DNA of 64,000 nucleotides from Lyngbya sp. PCC 8106 (lineage in GTDB: Bacteria; Cyanobacteriota; Cyanobacteriia; Cyanobacteriales; Microcoleaceae). Location of the stretch: contig NZ_AAVU01000003.1 of NCBI RefSeq assembly GCF_000169095.1, forward strand, positions 186,001 to 250,000. The letters are read 5' to 3'. Position numbers and translations under genes: made by a program. The stretch's first letter is position 1; every line of letters starts with the position of its first letter. Shown here one piece after another: positions 26,635 through 36,015 of the stretch. A model generated the notes under the pieces. The model worked only from the letters and a program-made list of their open reading frames with translations. It ran no database searches and had not been told where the DNA came from.

Positions 26635-27465
26635 ATGACCCTAAATTCTACCGAATTAATCATTGAATCTGGTCGAGTAGAACGCCAATATTGGCAAGAT
26701 TTATGGCGATACAGAGAGTTGTTTTACTTTCTATCTTGGCGAGATATTTTAGTCCGTTACAAGCAAACGATTATTGGGATGGCTTGGGCGTTAATTCGAC
26801 CATTTTTAGGAATGGTTGTATTTACTGTCGTATTTGGTAAAATCGCCAAACTTCCATCAGATGGAGTTCCCTACCCAATTTTAGTATTTGCTGCAATGCT
26901 TCCTTGGCAATTTTTTTCTAATTCTCTGACAAACTGTAGTAATAGTTTGATTGGAAATGCTAATTTAATTTCTAAGGTTTATTTTCCCCGATTAATTGTA
27001 CCTGTTAGTGCAGTTGTTGTGAGTTTTGTTGACTTTCTAGTTTCTGGAATTATTTTATTGGGATTAATGGCTTGGTATAACTTTATTCCCAATTGGCGAA
27101 TTATTACACTACCGTTATTTATTGTAATTGCAGTTTTAGCTTCTGTGGGAGGAGGATTATGGTTTGCATCACTGAATGTTAAATATCGTGATTTTCGCTA
27201 TGTTGTGCCATTTGTCGTTCAGTTTGGTCAGTATATTTCCCCCGTTGGATTTAGTAGTAGTATTGTTCCAGAAGACTTGAAATTTTTTTATTATCTCAAT
27301 CCATTAGTTGGGGTAATTGATGGGTTTCGTTGGGCAATAATTGGTGGAGAAACTAAAATTTACTGGTTAGGGTTTAGTTTGTCTGTTGGATTGGTTTTAC
27401 TTATATTTATCACAGGAGTTTGGTATTTCCGAAAAACAGAGCGAACTTTTGCTGATGTGATTTAA
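26635..27465 (+). CDS. ABC-2 type polysaccharide export permease (Wzm-like)
   Basis: Six membrane helices are visible in about 276 residues, with the ABC-2 family hallmarks YFLSWRDILVRYKQTIIGMAW near the N-terminus, KVYFPRLIVPVSAVVVSFVDF in the middle and FYYLNPLVGVIDGFRWAI before the last helix. With the ATPase 75 bases downstream it forms the inner-membrane exporter of a lipid-linked glycan (O-antigen/teichoic-acid type). ATG 26635 (MTLNSTELII) matches the usual start of the family. The in-frame GTG at 26572 would add 21 unrelated residues. The two 27-bp palindromes lie 110-180 bases upstream. Confidence 0.95.
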   Translation: MTLNSTELIIESGRVERQYWQDLWRYRELFYFLSWRDILVRYKQTIIGMAWALIRPFLGMVVFTVVFGKIAKLPSDGVPYPILVFAAMLPWQFFSNSLTNCSNSLIGNANLISKVYFPRLIVPVSAVVVSFVDFLVSGIILLGLMAWYNFIPNWRIITLPLFIVIAVLASVGGGLWFASLNVKYRDFRYVVPFVVQFGQYISPVGFSSSIVPEDLKFFYYLNPLVGVIDGFRWAIIGGETKIYWLGFSLSVGLVLLIFITGVWYFRKTERTFADVI

Positions 27466-27540
27466 TTTAAAAAAAATTACACATTCTTCCGGAAAAGTTC
27501 ATCAAACTTAGCAATTAGGGAACAGTAATTCTTCAAACAT

Positions 27541-28806
27541 ATGTCTGAGACAATTATTCAGGTCGAAAACTTAGGCAAAAAATACATTATCGGTCATCAA
27601 AAACAGGAGCGTTATGCAACCCTGCGAGATCAGATGGCAAATGGGGCTAAGTCTTTAGGACAAAGTTTACTCAAACCTTTTGGAAAACAAAGCAATGATC
27701 CCAGTAGTGAAGAATTTTGGGCATTAAAAGACTTATCCTTTGAGATTAAAGAAGGGGATAGAGTCGGAGTTATTGGTCATAATGGTGCGGGTAAATCGAC
27801 ACTCTTAAAAATTCTGAGCCGCATTACAGAACCCACAACAGGAAGAATTACAATTAAAGGCCGGGTTGCGAGTTTATTGGAGGTTGGAACTGGATTTCAT
27901 CAAGAGTTAACTGGGCGGGAGAATATTTTTCTTAACGGTGCAATATTGGGGATGAGCAAAGCAGAAATAAAGCAAAAATTTGATGAAATTGTTGCTTTTT
28001 CCGAAGTCGATAAATATCTCGATACACCCGTCAAAAAATATTCTTCTGGAATGCGAGTTCGTTTAGCTTTTGCAGTTGCTGCTCATCTAGAACCCGAGAT
28101 TTTAATCGTTGATGAAGTCTTAGCCGTTGGGGATATTGCTTTCCAAAATAAATGTATTGGTAAGATGGAAGACATCACCGAAAATCAAGGTAGAACAGTG
28201 TTATTTGTAAGTCATCAAATGGCAGCCGTTCGCAAACTTTGTAATGTTGCTTATTGGCTAGAAAAAGGAAAAATCAGGGAAACAGGAGCCGTTGATCACA
28301 TTATTGATTCCTATGAAAAGCACATGATTAGTCGAGCTAGCTCTCAGTTAAATGGCAAGATTGTGAATGAAGAACATGGACTAGAAATTCACAGTATTGA
28401 TGCTTTTGTTGAGGATGATGAAGATACATTAACATTAAAAATTGAGATCAAAGGTTGCGCTCAACAACAAATTTCTCGTTTAGGAATATCAATTCAGATT
28501 ACAACTTCCGACGGTATTCTTGTTTCTAATATTTGGCCTCGCATGGCAAATTCATTCTTAGATAATATTCAAGGTGATTGGAATTGTGTCTTTGAATATC
28601 AAGATATTACTAAATATTTAGGTGGGGGTGACTATATAATTAATATCATAGTTACTCGGCTAGGAAAAGGAATTATCTTTAAATTAGAAGATGCTGCAAT
28701 TATTAATATTCCACCTGTAGATATTTATGATTCAGGAAACTATTTTTCTTGGCGTCAGCATGGATTTGTTCCGTTACCCGTTCAATTTTCTTATAGTTGC
28801 AAGTAA
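27541..28806 (+). CDS. ABC polysaccharide export ATPase with C-terminal glycan-binding domain (Wzt-like)
   Basis: This is the 421-residue ATPase partner of the permease. It has Walker A GHNGAGKSTLL (about 82-92), signature YSSGMRVRLAFA, Walker B ILIVDEVL and the H-loop VSHQMAAVRKL. From about residue 265 there is an extra beta-sandwich domain (ending GNYFSWRQHGFVPLPVQF) of the Wzt-C type. In E. coli O9a and similar systems that domain binds the finished, capped glycan end, so chains may need a terminal modification, perhaps methyl or sulfate, before export. That last point is inference from the family. Confidence 0.95.
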   Translation: MSETIIQVENLGKKYIIGHQKQERYATLRDQMANGAKSLGQSLLKPFGKQSNDPSSEEFWALKDLSFEIKEGDRVGVIGHNGAGKSTLLKILSRITEPTTGRITIKGRVASLLEVGTGFHQELTGRENIFLNGAILGMSKAEIKQKFDEIVAFSEVDKYLDTPVKKYSSGMRVRLAFAVAAHLEPEILIVDEVLAVGDIAFQNKCIGKMEDITENQGRTVLFVSHQMAAVRKLCNVAYWLEKGKIRETGAVDHIIDSYEKHMISRASSQLNGKIVNEEHGLEIHSIDAFVEDDEDTLTLKIEIKGCAQQQISRLGISIQITTSDGILVSNIWPRMANSFLDNIQGDWNCVFEYQDITKYLGGGDYIINIIVTRLGKGIIFKLEDAAIINIPPVDIYDSGNYFSWRQHGFVPLPVQFSYSCK

Positions 28807-28815
28807 CTAAGCTAA

Positions 28816-29913
28816 ATGCTAACAACTTTTAAACAAGCTATACGCCCTTATTTCATTTCTCTAACATCCGTAGATAAATTAGAGAAAAATTTGAAGACTT
28901 TTCCAATAGTATTACCGCCCGAGAAAGTAGAGACATCAGAAATTTTAAAGATGCCTTTATACGATTTATCTCAGGGCTTAAAACAAAATTATTACGTGAC
29001 ACCGACGGTTTATAAAACTCATTTGAAAAATGTCATGTATTGTCCGGCTAGTAATTTATTATTTAGTTCGTCTAAAAAAATAATTGTAGATTCTAGTAGC
29101 ACGGTAAAAACCAAGGAAAAAATTGCGAACTCAGTCAATATCAGAAAGCTATATTTCAGCAATCCCGAAAAAATTGAAGGTGATTGTACCGTGTTTCATA
29201 CCTTTGCTAATGGTAGTAACTATTATCACACTTTAATCGATCATATTCCGAGACTTTATACACTGCACCACAATAGTTATCAGAGCCTTAAGGAAATCAA
29301 AGTTTTATGTAACTCAGAATTAACAAAAGTTGAAAGCTTTTTTCTTGAAAAATTACTACCCAAAAATACTATAATTACTTGGGTAGACCAATCGAAGATA
29401 TACTCATTAGATCGGTTTATTTTCTTGGGATATTTAAGCCGTCGCTTTGCTGGTTTTTTGCCTTCAACTTACCTGAATTGGTTTATAGAAAAAGTTAGAC
29501 CAAACAAACTTAGAGAAAAAAAGAATCGCATTTTTATATCGCGAAAAAAAATCACGGATCAATCTACACGCTGCATTCTTAATGAAGATGAAGTTTGTAG
29601 TGTTTTAAAAAAATATGGATTCAAAAAATATGTGCTTGAAAGCCTCTCGATAGAAGAACAAATTGATTTGTTTTATAATGCAGAGTTTGTTGTCGGTGTT
29701 CACGGTGCGGGATTGACTAATATCATTTTCTCAGAAAAAATTAAAGTTTTAGAATTACATCCTATGCAATCTATTTTTCCCCACTATTACTACTTATCAA
29801 AATCTCGGAAACATTCTTACTTGTATTGGTGCGCTCAAGAAAAAGAGAAAAATACTAATTTTGAGGTTAATATTGGCGAAATTGAACAGATAATTAAATC
29901 TAATTTTACTTGA
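28816..29913 (+). CDS. Glycosyltransferase family 61 protein
   Basis: The 365-residue protein has the GT61 (DUF563) core: CTVFHTFANGSNYYHTLID with LPRLY-like IPRLYTLHH, then RIFISRKKI, and the donor region YNAEFVVGVHGAGLTNIIF with ELHPM after it. The VGVHGAGLTN motif is the family signature. In plants GT61 enzymes add xylose or arabinose; bacterial substrates are mostly unknown. No membrane segment is seen, so it should be cytoplasmic. It follows the Wzt gene by nine bases, so it is surely in the same operon. Confidence 0.9.
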   Translation: MLTTFKQAIRPYFISLTSVDKLEKNLKTFPIVLPPEKVETSEILKMPLYDLSQGLKQNYYVTPTVYKTHLKNVMYCPASNLLFSSSKKIIVDSSSTVKTKEKIANSVNIRKLYFSNPEKIEGDCTVFHTFANGSNYYHTLIDHIPRLYTLHHNSYQSLKEIKVLCNSELTKVESFFLEKLLPKNTIITWVDQSKIYSLDRFIFLGYLSRRFAGFLPSTYLNWFIEKVRPNKLREKKNRIFISRKKITDQSTRCILNEDEVCSVLKKYGFKKYVLESLSIEEQIDLFYNAEFVVGVHGAGLTNIIFSEKIKVLELHPMQSIFPHYYYLSKSRKHSYLYWCAQEKEKNTNFEVNIGEIEQIIKSNFT

Positions 29914-29973
29914 TCAGTTAGCCTCATTTTAAGTTCAATTAAAGACAGCAAGATAATGAATAGGTAAAAACTT

Positions 29974-30825
29974 ATGAATCTGAAAAAAACTTACATCATT
30001 TGCTCAACAATGAGAAGTGGAAGCACTCTTTTATGTGATCTGCTAACTAATACTAAGTTAGCGGGTCAACCTCAAGAGTTTTTTCTACCCCAGTGGGAGA
30101 AGAAAAGTAAATTTGACACGACTAACTATCCAGAATATCTTCAAAAAATGCTAGAGTCATTTGCATCTTCTAATGGTGTCAGTGGTGTAAAGTTAATGTG
30201 GTGTAACTGCGAATACGTTATCCGAAGACTGCATAAAAGTTCTGAGAGTTCATCTAAGCCTGATTTAGAACTTTTGAAAGAAGTTTTTCCTGATCTCAAA
30301 TTTGTTTTCATTTCTCGTCGTAGCAAAGTTCGCCAAGCTATATCTTTAGCTCGTTCAGTTAAAACAAAACAATGGAATAAATATCAAGACAGTCAAAATC
30401 CGGGAAAAACTTCATTTAATCGATATGGCAATATTTATAACTCACAGAAAAATCCTTATCCCTATATTAGTCCTGGAACATTAGAGGTTTACCTTTCTCA
30501 GATAAAAAAAGATGAGAGTGCTTGGTTTGAATTTTTTAAAAATAACAATATTGAACCACAAATCATCATCTACGAAGAACTTGCTCAAAATAAGCAGAAG
30601 AATATCAACAATATTCTCCAGTTTTTAGATATTCAAACTCTGGAGGATCTAAATATTGATTCATTCTTTAAAAAGCAGGCTGATTTTTACACAGATTTTT
30701 TGGTCTTACAATACCAAATTTACAAAGCATTAAACTGGCTAATACCCAGTTGGATACTTAAACCGTTATTTTTGATCAAAAATTACTTCAATTATATAAT
30801 TAAACCAGAACATAAAAAAAGCTAA
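29974..30825 (+). CDS. Stf0-type sulfotransferase
   Basis: The 283-residue protein resembles the Stf0 group, whose known mycobacterial member sulfates trehalose using PAPS. The PAPS 5'-phosphosulfate loop is STMRSGSTLLCDLL (about 11-24), followed by the family's GQPQEFF. The 3'-phosphate segment is KFVFISRRSKVRQAISLARS and GVSGVKLMW precedes it. It could sulfate a sugar residue of the exported glycan or a small glycolipid. It is one of three sulfotransferases in the cluster, but of a separate subfamily from the other two. The gap to the preceding gene is 60 bases. Confidence 0.88.
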   Translation: MNLKKTYIICSTMRSGSTLLCDLLTNTKLAGQPQEFFLPQWEKKSKFDTTNYPEYLQKMLESFASSNGVSGVKLMWCNCEYVIRRLHKSSESSSKPDLELLKEVFPDLKFVFISRRSKVRQAISLARSVKTKQWNKYQDSQNPGKTSFNRYGNIYNSQKNPYPYISPGTLEVYLSQIKKDESAWFEFFKNNNIEPQIIIYEELAQNKQKNINNILQFLDIQTLEDLNIDSFFKKQADFYTDFLVLQYQIYKALNWLIPSWILKPLFLIKNYFNYIIKPEHKKS

Positions 30826-30871
30826 TTTTACTTAAATTTATTGTCTCAAAAAACTTAGGAAAAATAATGAC

Positions 30872-31750
30872 ATGAAACTTGCATATTTTGGACATCATAA
30901 GTCGGGTTCAACTTGGATTGAAACTTTAATTAAACAAGTTTGTTATCAACTGAAGCTCAAACCTTACATTGCTAGTAATCCAGAGCTATTTAATAGTAAT
31001 TTAGATAGCTATATGCACAGAGAAAATATTGATTTTATCTGTTATACAAACGCAGAGATTCACTTTGTAAAACCGATCTTGGAAAAGATTAAAGGCTTTC
31101 ATGTTATTCGAGATCCACGAGATATTATTGTTTCTGCCTACTTCTCCCATCGATATAGTCACTCTACTGAGTCTTGGCCAGAACTAAATGACTATCGAAA
31201 AGAGTTGGAACATCTAACAAAGGATCAAGGTTTACTATTTGTGATGGAATATCTATCTTGTATGAAGGTAGATGGAGTAGAGTTAAATATCTTCGGACAA
31301 ATGCAGGAATGGAACTATAACCTACCAAATGTACTAGAGATAAAATTTGAAGAAATGATTACAAACCCCTATAAAAAATTTCTCGACATTTTGCAATTTT
31401 TAGACTTATTGGATGACTCTCCTTACATTTCTGTAAAATCTATGTCATCTTATCTTTTTAGCGAAACCTTGAATCGGGGAATAAATAAAATTAATCCTTC
31501 TCTGAAAAAGAAGATTAGTTTTAACTCAAAAATTTATGCTTGGCAAGCTTTAAATATTATCTATGAACATGATTTTGCTCGCTATGCAAGAGGTAGAAAA
31601 CCTGGACAAGAAGATGTCAAATCTCATAATCGTAAAGGGGTTGCTGGAGATTGGAAAAATCACTTTGAAGAAAAGCATAAACAGCTTTTTAAAGAAAAAT
31701 ATGGTTCACTTTTAGTTCAGCTTGGCTATGAACAAAACAATGACTGGTAA
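30872..31750 (+). CDS. Sulfotransferase-domain protein
   Basis: The 292 residues include a phosphosulfate loop FGHHKSGSTWIETLI (about 5-19), the 3'-phosphate motif FHVIRDPRDIIVSAYFSH (about 76-93) and the C-terminal RKGVAGDWKNHF. These are the marks of PAPS-dependent carbohydrate sulfotransferases. The loop has His-His before Lys-Ser-Gly instead of the usual Tyr-Pro, a modest change. It most likely adds sulfate to a hydroxyl group of the polysaccharide before export. It is closely packed with its neighbours on the same strand. Confidence 0.9.
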   Translation: MKLAYFGHHKSGSTWIETLIKQVCYQLKLKPYIASNPELFNSNLDSYMHRENIDFICYTNAEIHFVKPILEKIKGFHVIRDPRDIIVSAYFSHRYSHSTESWPELNDYRKELEHLTKDQGLLFVMEYLSCMKVDGVELNIFGQMQEWNYNLPNVLEIKFEEMITNPYKKFLDILQFLDLLDDSPYISVKSMSSYLFSETLNRGINKINPSLKKKISFNSKIYAWQALNIIYEHDFARYARGRKPGQEDVKSHNRKGVAGDWKNHFEEKHKQLFKEKYGSLLVQLGYEQNNDW

Positions 31751-31772
31751 AGCGTTTAAGAGTGACTCTGTA

Positions 31773-32990
31773 ATGAATATTTGCATTGTCACACCTCACT
31801 ATGCAACTCCAAATTTAGTGAACAGTGGAATTGCTAATCATTTCTATGAGTTAGCACAGGGGTTGAGTCAACTGGATCATCAGGTTCATATTTTATTTGT
31901 CACTGATCAAAATTTCACAGAGGAGGATATCCTAGCAGAAATTTCAAAAAATCAAAAAGGTAAAATCTATCTTTATCCCCTTGAAATAAAGTTACCAAAC
32001 TGGATTGAAAGAGTATTTAAAGATAGATGGGCGCAGAAATTACTCCTGAAGAAAGTTTGGACAGTTCTACAAACGAAAAAAGTTTTAACTCAACTTGTAA
32101 AAAAACATAAAATTGATGTGATTGAAACAACAAGTTATGACTTTCTCTGTCTGGCTTATTTGTTGAAACGCAATCGTCCGCTGATTGTAACGCGAGTCTC
32201 AACTACCCTCAAACAAATCAATAGAGATCATTATGAATTTGCTTCTAGAGCGATAAAAACAGCATCTTGGTTAGAAGGCTTAATGATTAGTATTAGCGAT
32301 CGCTTAACCACTCATACCCTCACCCATCGGGATGAAATTTGTAATGACTTTAAAATCAATCCGGAGCGATTTAAAATTATTCCTCATGGGATTCAACTCC
32401 CAGAACAAATCAAAATAGATAAATCTAATCAACCGTTAGAAAAGATTCAGGTTCTCTATGTTGGACGCTTTGAATATCGTAAAGGGATAGATGTGTTTCT
32501 CGAAGCAATTCCTTTGGTTTTAGACAAAATGAATACTATTAATTTTACTCTAGTTGGGAAAGATCTTGATCGGACTTATCAACAAAGCTTTCAAGAAAAA
32601 TGGGGTAAAAAATTTGATGATTCTGTTATCTTTACTGGAACAGTTGACTCAGAAAATTTACATCAGATGTATCAGGAATGTGACTTATTTGTTGCGCCCT
32701 CGCGCTATGAATCTTTTGGCTTAATTTATGTAGAAGCCATGAGTTATGGAAAGCCTGTTATTGGTTGTAGAACTGGAGGTGTTCCAGAAGTGATAGAAGA
32801 AAAAACAACAGGATTACTCGCTAAACCGGGTAACTCTCAAGACTTGGCTGAAAAGATTTTACAGCTTGCTGGTGATGCTAATTTGCGCTATGAGATGGGG
32901 CAACAGGGTCGCCAACGAGTTGAACGTCTTTTTAGTCGAGAACAAATGGCTAAACAAACTGTTAAAAACTACTCAGTAATTTTATTATGA
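31773..32990 (+). CDS. Glycosyltransferase family 4
   Basis: This is a GT-B enzyme of about 405 residues. The acceptor half starts MNICIVTPHYATPNLVNSGIA. The donor half holds QVLYVGRFEYRKGIDVFLEAI and the retaining EX7E site in SRYESFGLIYVEAMSYGKPV, then GGVPEVIEEKTTGLL. It transfers a sugar from a nucleotide donor to the growing chain with retention. I start it at ATG 31773, 23 bases after the sulfotransferase stop. An in-frame ATG at 31722 would overlap that gene and add 17 residues not typical of the family. Its stop overlaps the next start by four bases. Confidence 0.92.
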   Translation: MNICIVTPHYATPNLVNSGIANHFYELAQGLSQLDHQVHILFVTDQNFTEEDILAEISKNQKGKIYLYPLEIKLPNWIERVFKDRWAQKLLLKKVWTVLQTKKVLTQLVKKHKIDVIETTSYDFLCLAYLLKRNRPLIVTRVSTTLKQINRDHYEFASRAIKTASWLEGLMISISDRLTTHTLTHRDEICNDFKINPERFKIIPHGIQLPEQIKIDKSNQPLEKIQVLYVGRFEYRKGIDVFLEAIPLVLDKMNTINFTLVGKDLDRTYQQSFQEKWGKKFDDSVIFTGTVDSENLHQMYQECDLFVAPSRYESFGLIYVEAMSYGKPVIGCRTGGVPEVIEEKTTGLLAKPGNSQDLAEKILQLAGDANLRYEMGQQGRQRVERLFSREQMAKQTVKNYSVILL

Positions 32991-33967
32991 AGCTAATTAT
33001 TAGTGTAATTATCTGTACACACAATCCTCGTTCTCATTATATTAGTAAAGTGTTAGACGCTTTAAAGTCTCAAACTTTCCCTCAAGAAAAATGGGAACTT
33101 TTGCTGATTGATAATGCCAGTGATAGACTACTTTCATCAGAGATTAATCTGAGTTGGCATCCAAATGCTCGTCATATTCGAGAAGAAAAACTGGGCTTAA
33201 CAGCGGCTCGATTGCGAGGTTTTAAAGAAGCTGTCGCAGAAATATTTGTCTTTGCAGATGATGATAATGTGCTGGCTCCAGATTATCTTAAAAATGTAGT
33301 TGATATTTGTGTGAATTATCCAAAACTAGGAGCATGGGGGGGCAAAACAATACCTGAATATGAAATTAAACCCGAGTCTTGGATATGCGAAATTGATGGA
33401 CTTTTAGGACTACGTGATTTCGGAGATGATATTAAAGTATGCTATTGGGAAGAAACATCAATTCAGTCTTTTAACTTTGCCAAAAAATTGAAACAATATC
33501 CTGATTGTTCTCCGATTGGTGCAGGACTAATATTGCGACGAGAAGCAGCAGAATTCTATGTACAGCAAGTGACTGGAAGTAGCACCAGGCTAGCACTCGG
33601 TAGGACCGGAAAACAACTGATTTCAGGTGAAGATAATGACATTGTTTTAACTGTTTTAGAAGGGTGTTGGGGTGTTGGTTATTTTCCTCAACTTCAATTA
33701 ACTCATTTAATACCCTCCCGTCGCCTCTCAAAAAACTATCTTGCCAAGTTAAATCGAGCGATGTCACGATCTTGGATTCAAGTTTTAGATTCACATGAAA
33801 TTAGACCTTGGAAAAAAATTCCTTATTGGACAGTATTACCGCGAAAAGTTAGAGCATTTTTTCGTTATAAACCTTGGAAAGATGCAGTTTCATACATTCG
33901 ATGGCAAGGGGCGTGTGGAACTTTTGAAGGATTAGGTGCATTAACTCATCATAAATCAGTCAACTGA
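32987..33967 (+). CDS. Glycosyltransferase family 2
   Basis: The 326-residue inverting GT-A enzyme has N-terminal SVIICTHNPRSHYISKVLDAL, the strand ELLLIDNAS, and the metal motif FADDDN (about 90-95). The second half has the GAGLILRREAAEF and SGEDNDIVL motifs, the latter placing the catalytic Asp. It overlaps the preceding gene by ATGA, so translation is probably coupled. The substrate is unknown. Confidence 0.93.
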   Translation: MKLIISVIICTHNPRSHYISKVLDALKSQTFPQEKWELLLIDNASDRLLSSEINLSWHPNARHIREEKLGLTAARLRGFKEAVAEIFVFADDDNVLAPDYLKNVVDICVNYPKLGAWGGKTIPEYEIKPESWICEIDGLLGLRDFGDDIKVCYWEETSIQSFNFAKKLKQYPDCSPIGAGLILRREAAEFYVQQVTGSSTRLALGRTGKQLISGEDNDIVLTVLEGCWGVGYFPQLQLTHLIPSRRLSKNYLAKLNRAMSRSWIQVLDSHEIRPWKKIPYWTVLPRKVRAFFRYKPWKDAVSYIRWQGACGTFEGLGALTHHKSVN

Positions 33968-34019
33968 TCACAAAACTATTCTTTAGACTAAAAATAATAG
34001 CGTTTTATACAACAATTAG

Positions 34020-34997
34020 ATGAACACATCACTCAAGCAATTTGCTAAATCTTTGCACTTAGGAGTTGTCGCTTATCAGCTTTACTACGCTCCTAAAGGT
34101 TTGATTCAAAAATATATACATCGAGATCCGATCAGGCGTGCGATAGATGAGCAAGCCCGTCAACAGATGGAAGCGGCAGCTTATCGACTTAAACCCATTG
34201 AAATACAAAGTTCAGATTCTCCTCTAGAAATTCACTTTTTAACAGGTCGAAAGTTTTGGTATCAAACTTGTTTTTGTGCTTATTCTATGGCACTGCATTC
34301 TAACATCAATCTCAGACCTGTAGTTTATGACGATGGAACATTAGAAAACAAGTATGTTGAACAAATTAAGCGAATATTTCCAGATGTAAAGATTATTTAT
34401 CTGAATGAGATAGAAGAACGCCTAGACCAATATTTACCTATCAGTAAATTTCCTTATCTTAGAGAACGTCGTGCAAATTATCCAAATATGCGGAAGCTCA
34501 CTGATATTCATATTGGTTCTTCTGGATGGAAGTTAGTATTGGACTCAGATATGATCTTTTTCCAAACTCCAACCTTTCTAATAAATTGGTTGAAGTCTCC
34601 CAATAAACCCTGTCATATGGTCGATGTAGAGACTTCCTACGGTTACTCATATGCGTTAATGACATCTTTAGCTAGAGCGGAAATACCTCAACGCTTGAAT
34701 GTTGGAATTTGTGGATTAAATAGTGATGAGATTGACTGGGAAAAACTTGAATTTTGGTGCAGAACTTTGATTGAAAAAGAAGGAACTCATTACTACCAAG
34801 AACAGGCTATTACTGCAATGATTATCGCAGGTAAACCTTGTGAGATTGCTCCCCAAAAAGACTACATTGTGAAGCCAACAAACGAAGAAGTTGTTAGTCA
34901 AAAAGGAATTGTACATCATTATGTAGCCGACTCAAAACCTTGGTATTTCCGCTATGCTTGGAAACAAATTGTTAATCATCAAAAAAAGCTCGAATAA
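34020..34997 (+). CDS. GT-A type glycosyltransferase (GT8-like), specificity unknown
   Basis: The 325 residues start with a basic helical region (1-65), then a nucleotide-sugar fold: EIHFLTGRKFWYQTCFCAYS, the divalent-metal motif LVLDSDMIFFQTP (about 178-190) and NVGICGLNSDEIDW. A YQEQAITAMI segment and the late His pair VHHYV fit a GT8-like or nucleotide-diphospho-sugar transferase. The family is not certain, but the Asp-Ser-Asp motif and the fold order support a sugar transfer role. It lies between two GT2 genes in the operon. Confidence 0.75.
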   Translation: MNTSLKQFAKSLHLGVVAYQLYYAPKGLIQKYIHRDPIRRAIDEQARQQMEAAAYRLKPIEIQSSDSPLEIHFLTGRKFWYQTCFCAYSMALHSNINLRPVVYDDGTLENKYVEQIKRIFPDVKIIYLNEIEERLDQYLPISKFPYLRERRANYPNMRKLTDIHIGSSGWKLVLDSDMIFFQTPTFLINWLKSPNKPCHMVDVETSYGYSYALMTSLARAEIPQRLNVGICGLNSDEIDWEKLEFWCRTLIEKEGTHYYQEQAITAMIIAGKPCEIAPQKDYIVKPTNEEVVSQKGIVHHYVADSKPWYFRYAWKQIVNHQKKLE

Positions 34998-35029
34998 GTT
35001 AACTTTAAACTCTATATTGAGGATTCATT

Positions 35030-35989
35030 ATGAAACCACTGGTCTCTATTATCATTCCTTGCTATAACTGCGAAAAATGGCTAGCTGAAACTTTAGAATC
35101 AGCTTTAGCGCAGACTTGGAAAAACTTAGAAATTATCATTGTTGATGATGGTTCAACAGATAACAGTTTAGCAATTGCACGGAGTTTTGAATCGGAAAAT
35201 ATTAAACTAATTCATCAGAAAAATAGGGGAGCTAGTGCGGCAAGAAATCAAGCCTTTCAGGAAAGTCAAGGATATTTTATTCAATACCTCGATGCTGATG
35301 ACCTTTTAGCATTTGATAAAATAGAGCGTCAAATTCAACTTTTAGGAGATAGCGACTCTGAATTTGTAGCAACTGGAGAATGGGCAAGATTTTATAAAAC
35401 ACCTTCTGAAGCTGTGTTTAAATCTCAACCTCTTTGGGGGAATACGTCACCCACTGACTGGTTAGTTTGTGCTTGGGAAGGAGAGTGGATGATGCACCCT
35501 GGAGCGTGGCTTGTACCTCGTAATATTGCAGAAAAAGCAGGTTTTTGGAATGAAAATTTATCTCTAGATGATGATGGTGAATACTTTTGTCGGGTTGTTT
35601 TAGCGAGTCAGGGCGTTAAGTTTTGTCAAGGTGCTAAAGTTTTTTACAGATCTGGTATTTCAGGGAGTCTGAGCGCCTCTAAGTCAAGAACAGCATGGGA
35701 ATCAGCTTTTCACTCTCTAGAACTTCGCACCAGCTATCTTTTAGCAAGAGAAAATAGTTCTTGTACACGTCATGCTTGTGCTACTGCTTTTCAACGTTTT
35801 ATTTATAATAACTATGCCAATAATGTACCAGATTTAATTCGTAAAGCAGAGGATAAAGTTGAATTTTTAGGAGGATCGGAGATTAAACCCATTGGCGGGC
35901 CTCGGTTTCAGAGATTAGCTGAAATAGTAGGTTGGAAATCAGCCAAAAAAATTCAATTAGTTTTCAATGAGTTAAAACAAATATTTTAA
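35030..35989 (+). CDS. Glycosyltransferase family 2
   Basis: The GT2 features in its 319 residues are textbook: SIIIPCYNCEKWLAETLESAL, IIIVDDGSTDNSLAIA, a QKNRGASAARN helix and the metal motif YLDADDLL (about 88-95). The catalytic loop is NLSLDDDGEYFCRV. It has no membrane helix, so it acts in the cytoplasm on a lipid-linked glycan. A ribosome site is seen as TTGAGGATTCATT before the ATG. Confidence 0.94.
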   Translation: MKPLVSIIIPCYNCEKWLAETLESALAQTWKNLEIIIVDDGSTDNSLAIARSFESENIKLIHQKNRGASAARNQAFQESQGYFIQYLDADDLLAFDKIERQIQLLGDSDSEFVATGEWARFYKTPSEAVFKSQPLWGNTSPTDWLVCAWEGEWMMHPGAWLVPRNIAEKAGFWNENLSLDDDGEYFCRVVLASQGVKFCQGAKVFYRSGISGSLSASKSRTAWESAFHSLELRTSYLLARENSSCTRHACATAFQRFIYNNYANNVPDLIRKAEDKVEFLGGSEIKPIGGPRFQRLAEIVGWKSAKKIQLVFNELKQIF

Positions 35990-36015
35990 ATCAAAAATAT
36001 CAAGATTCACAGATT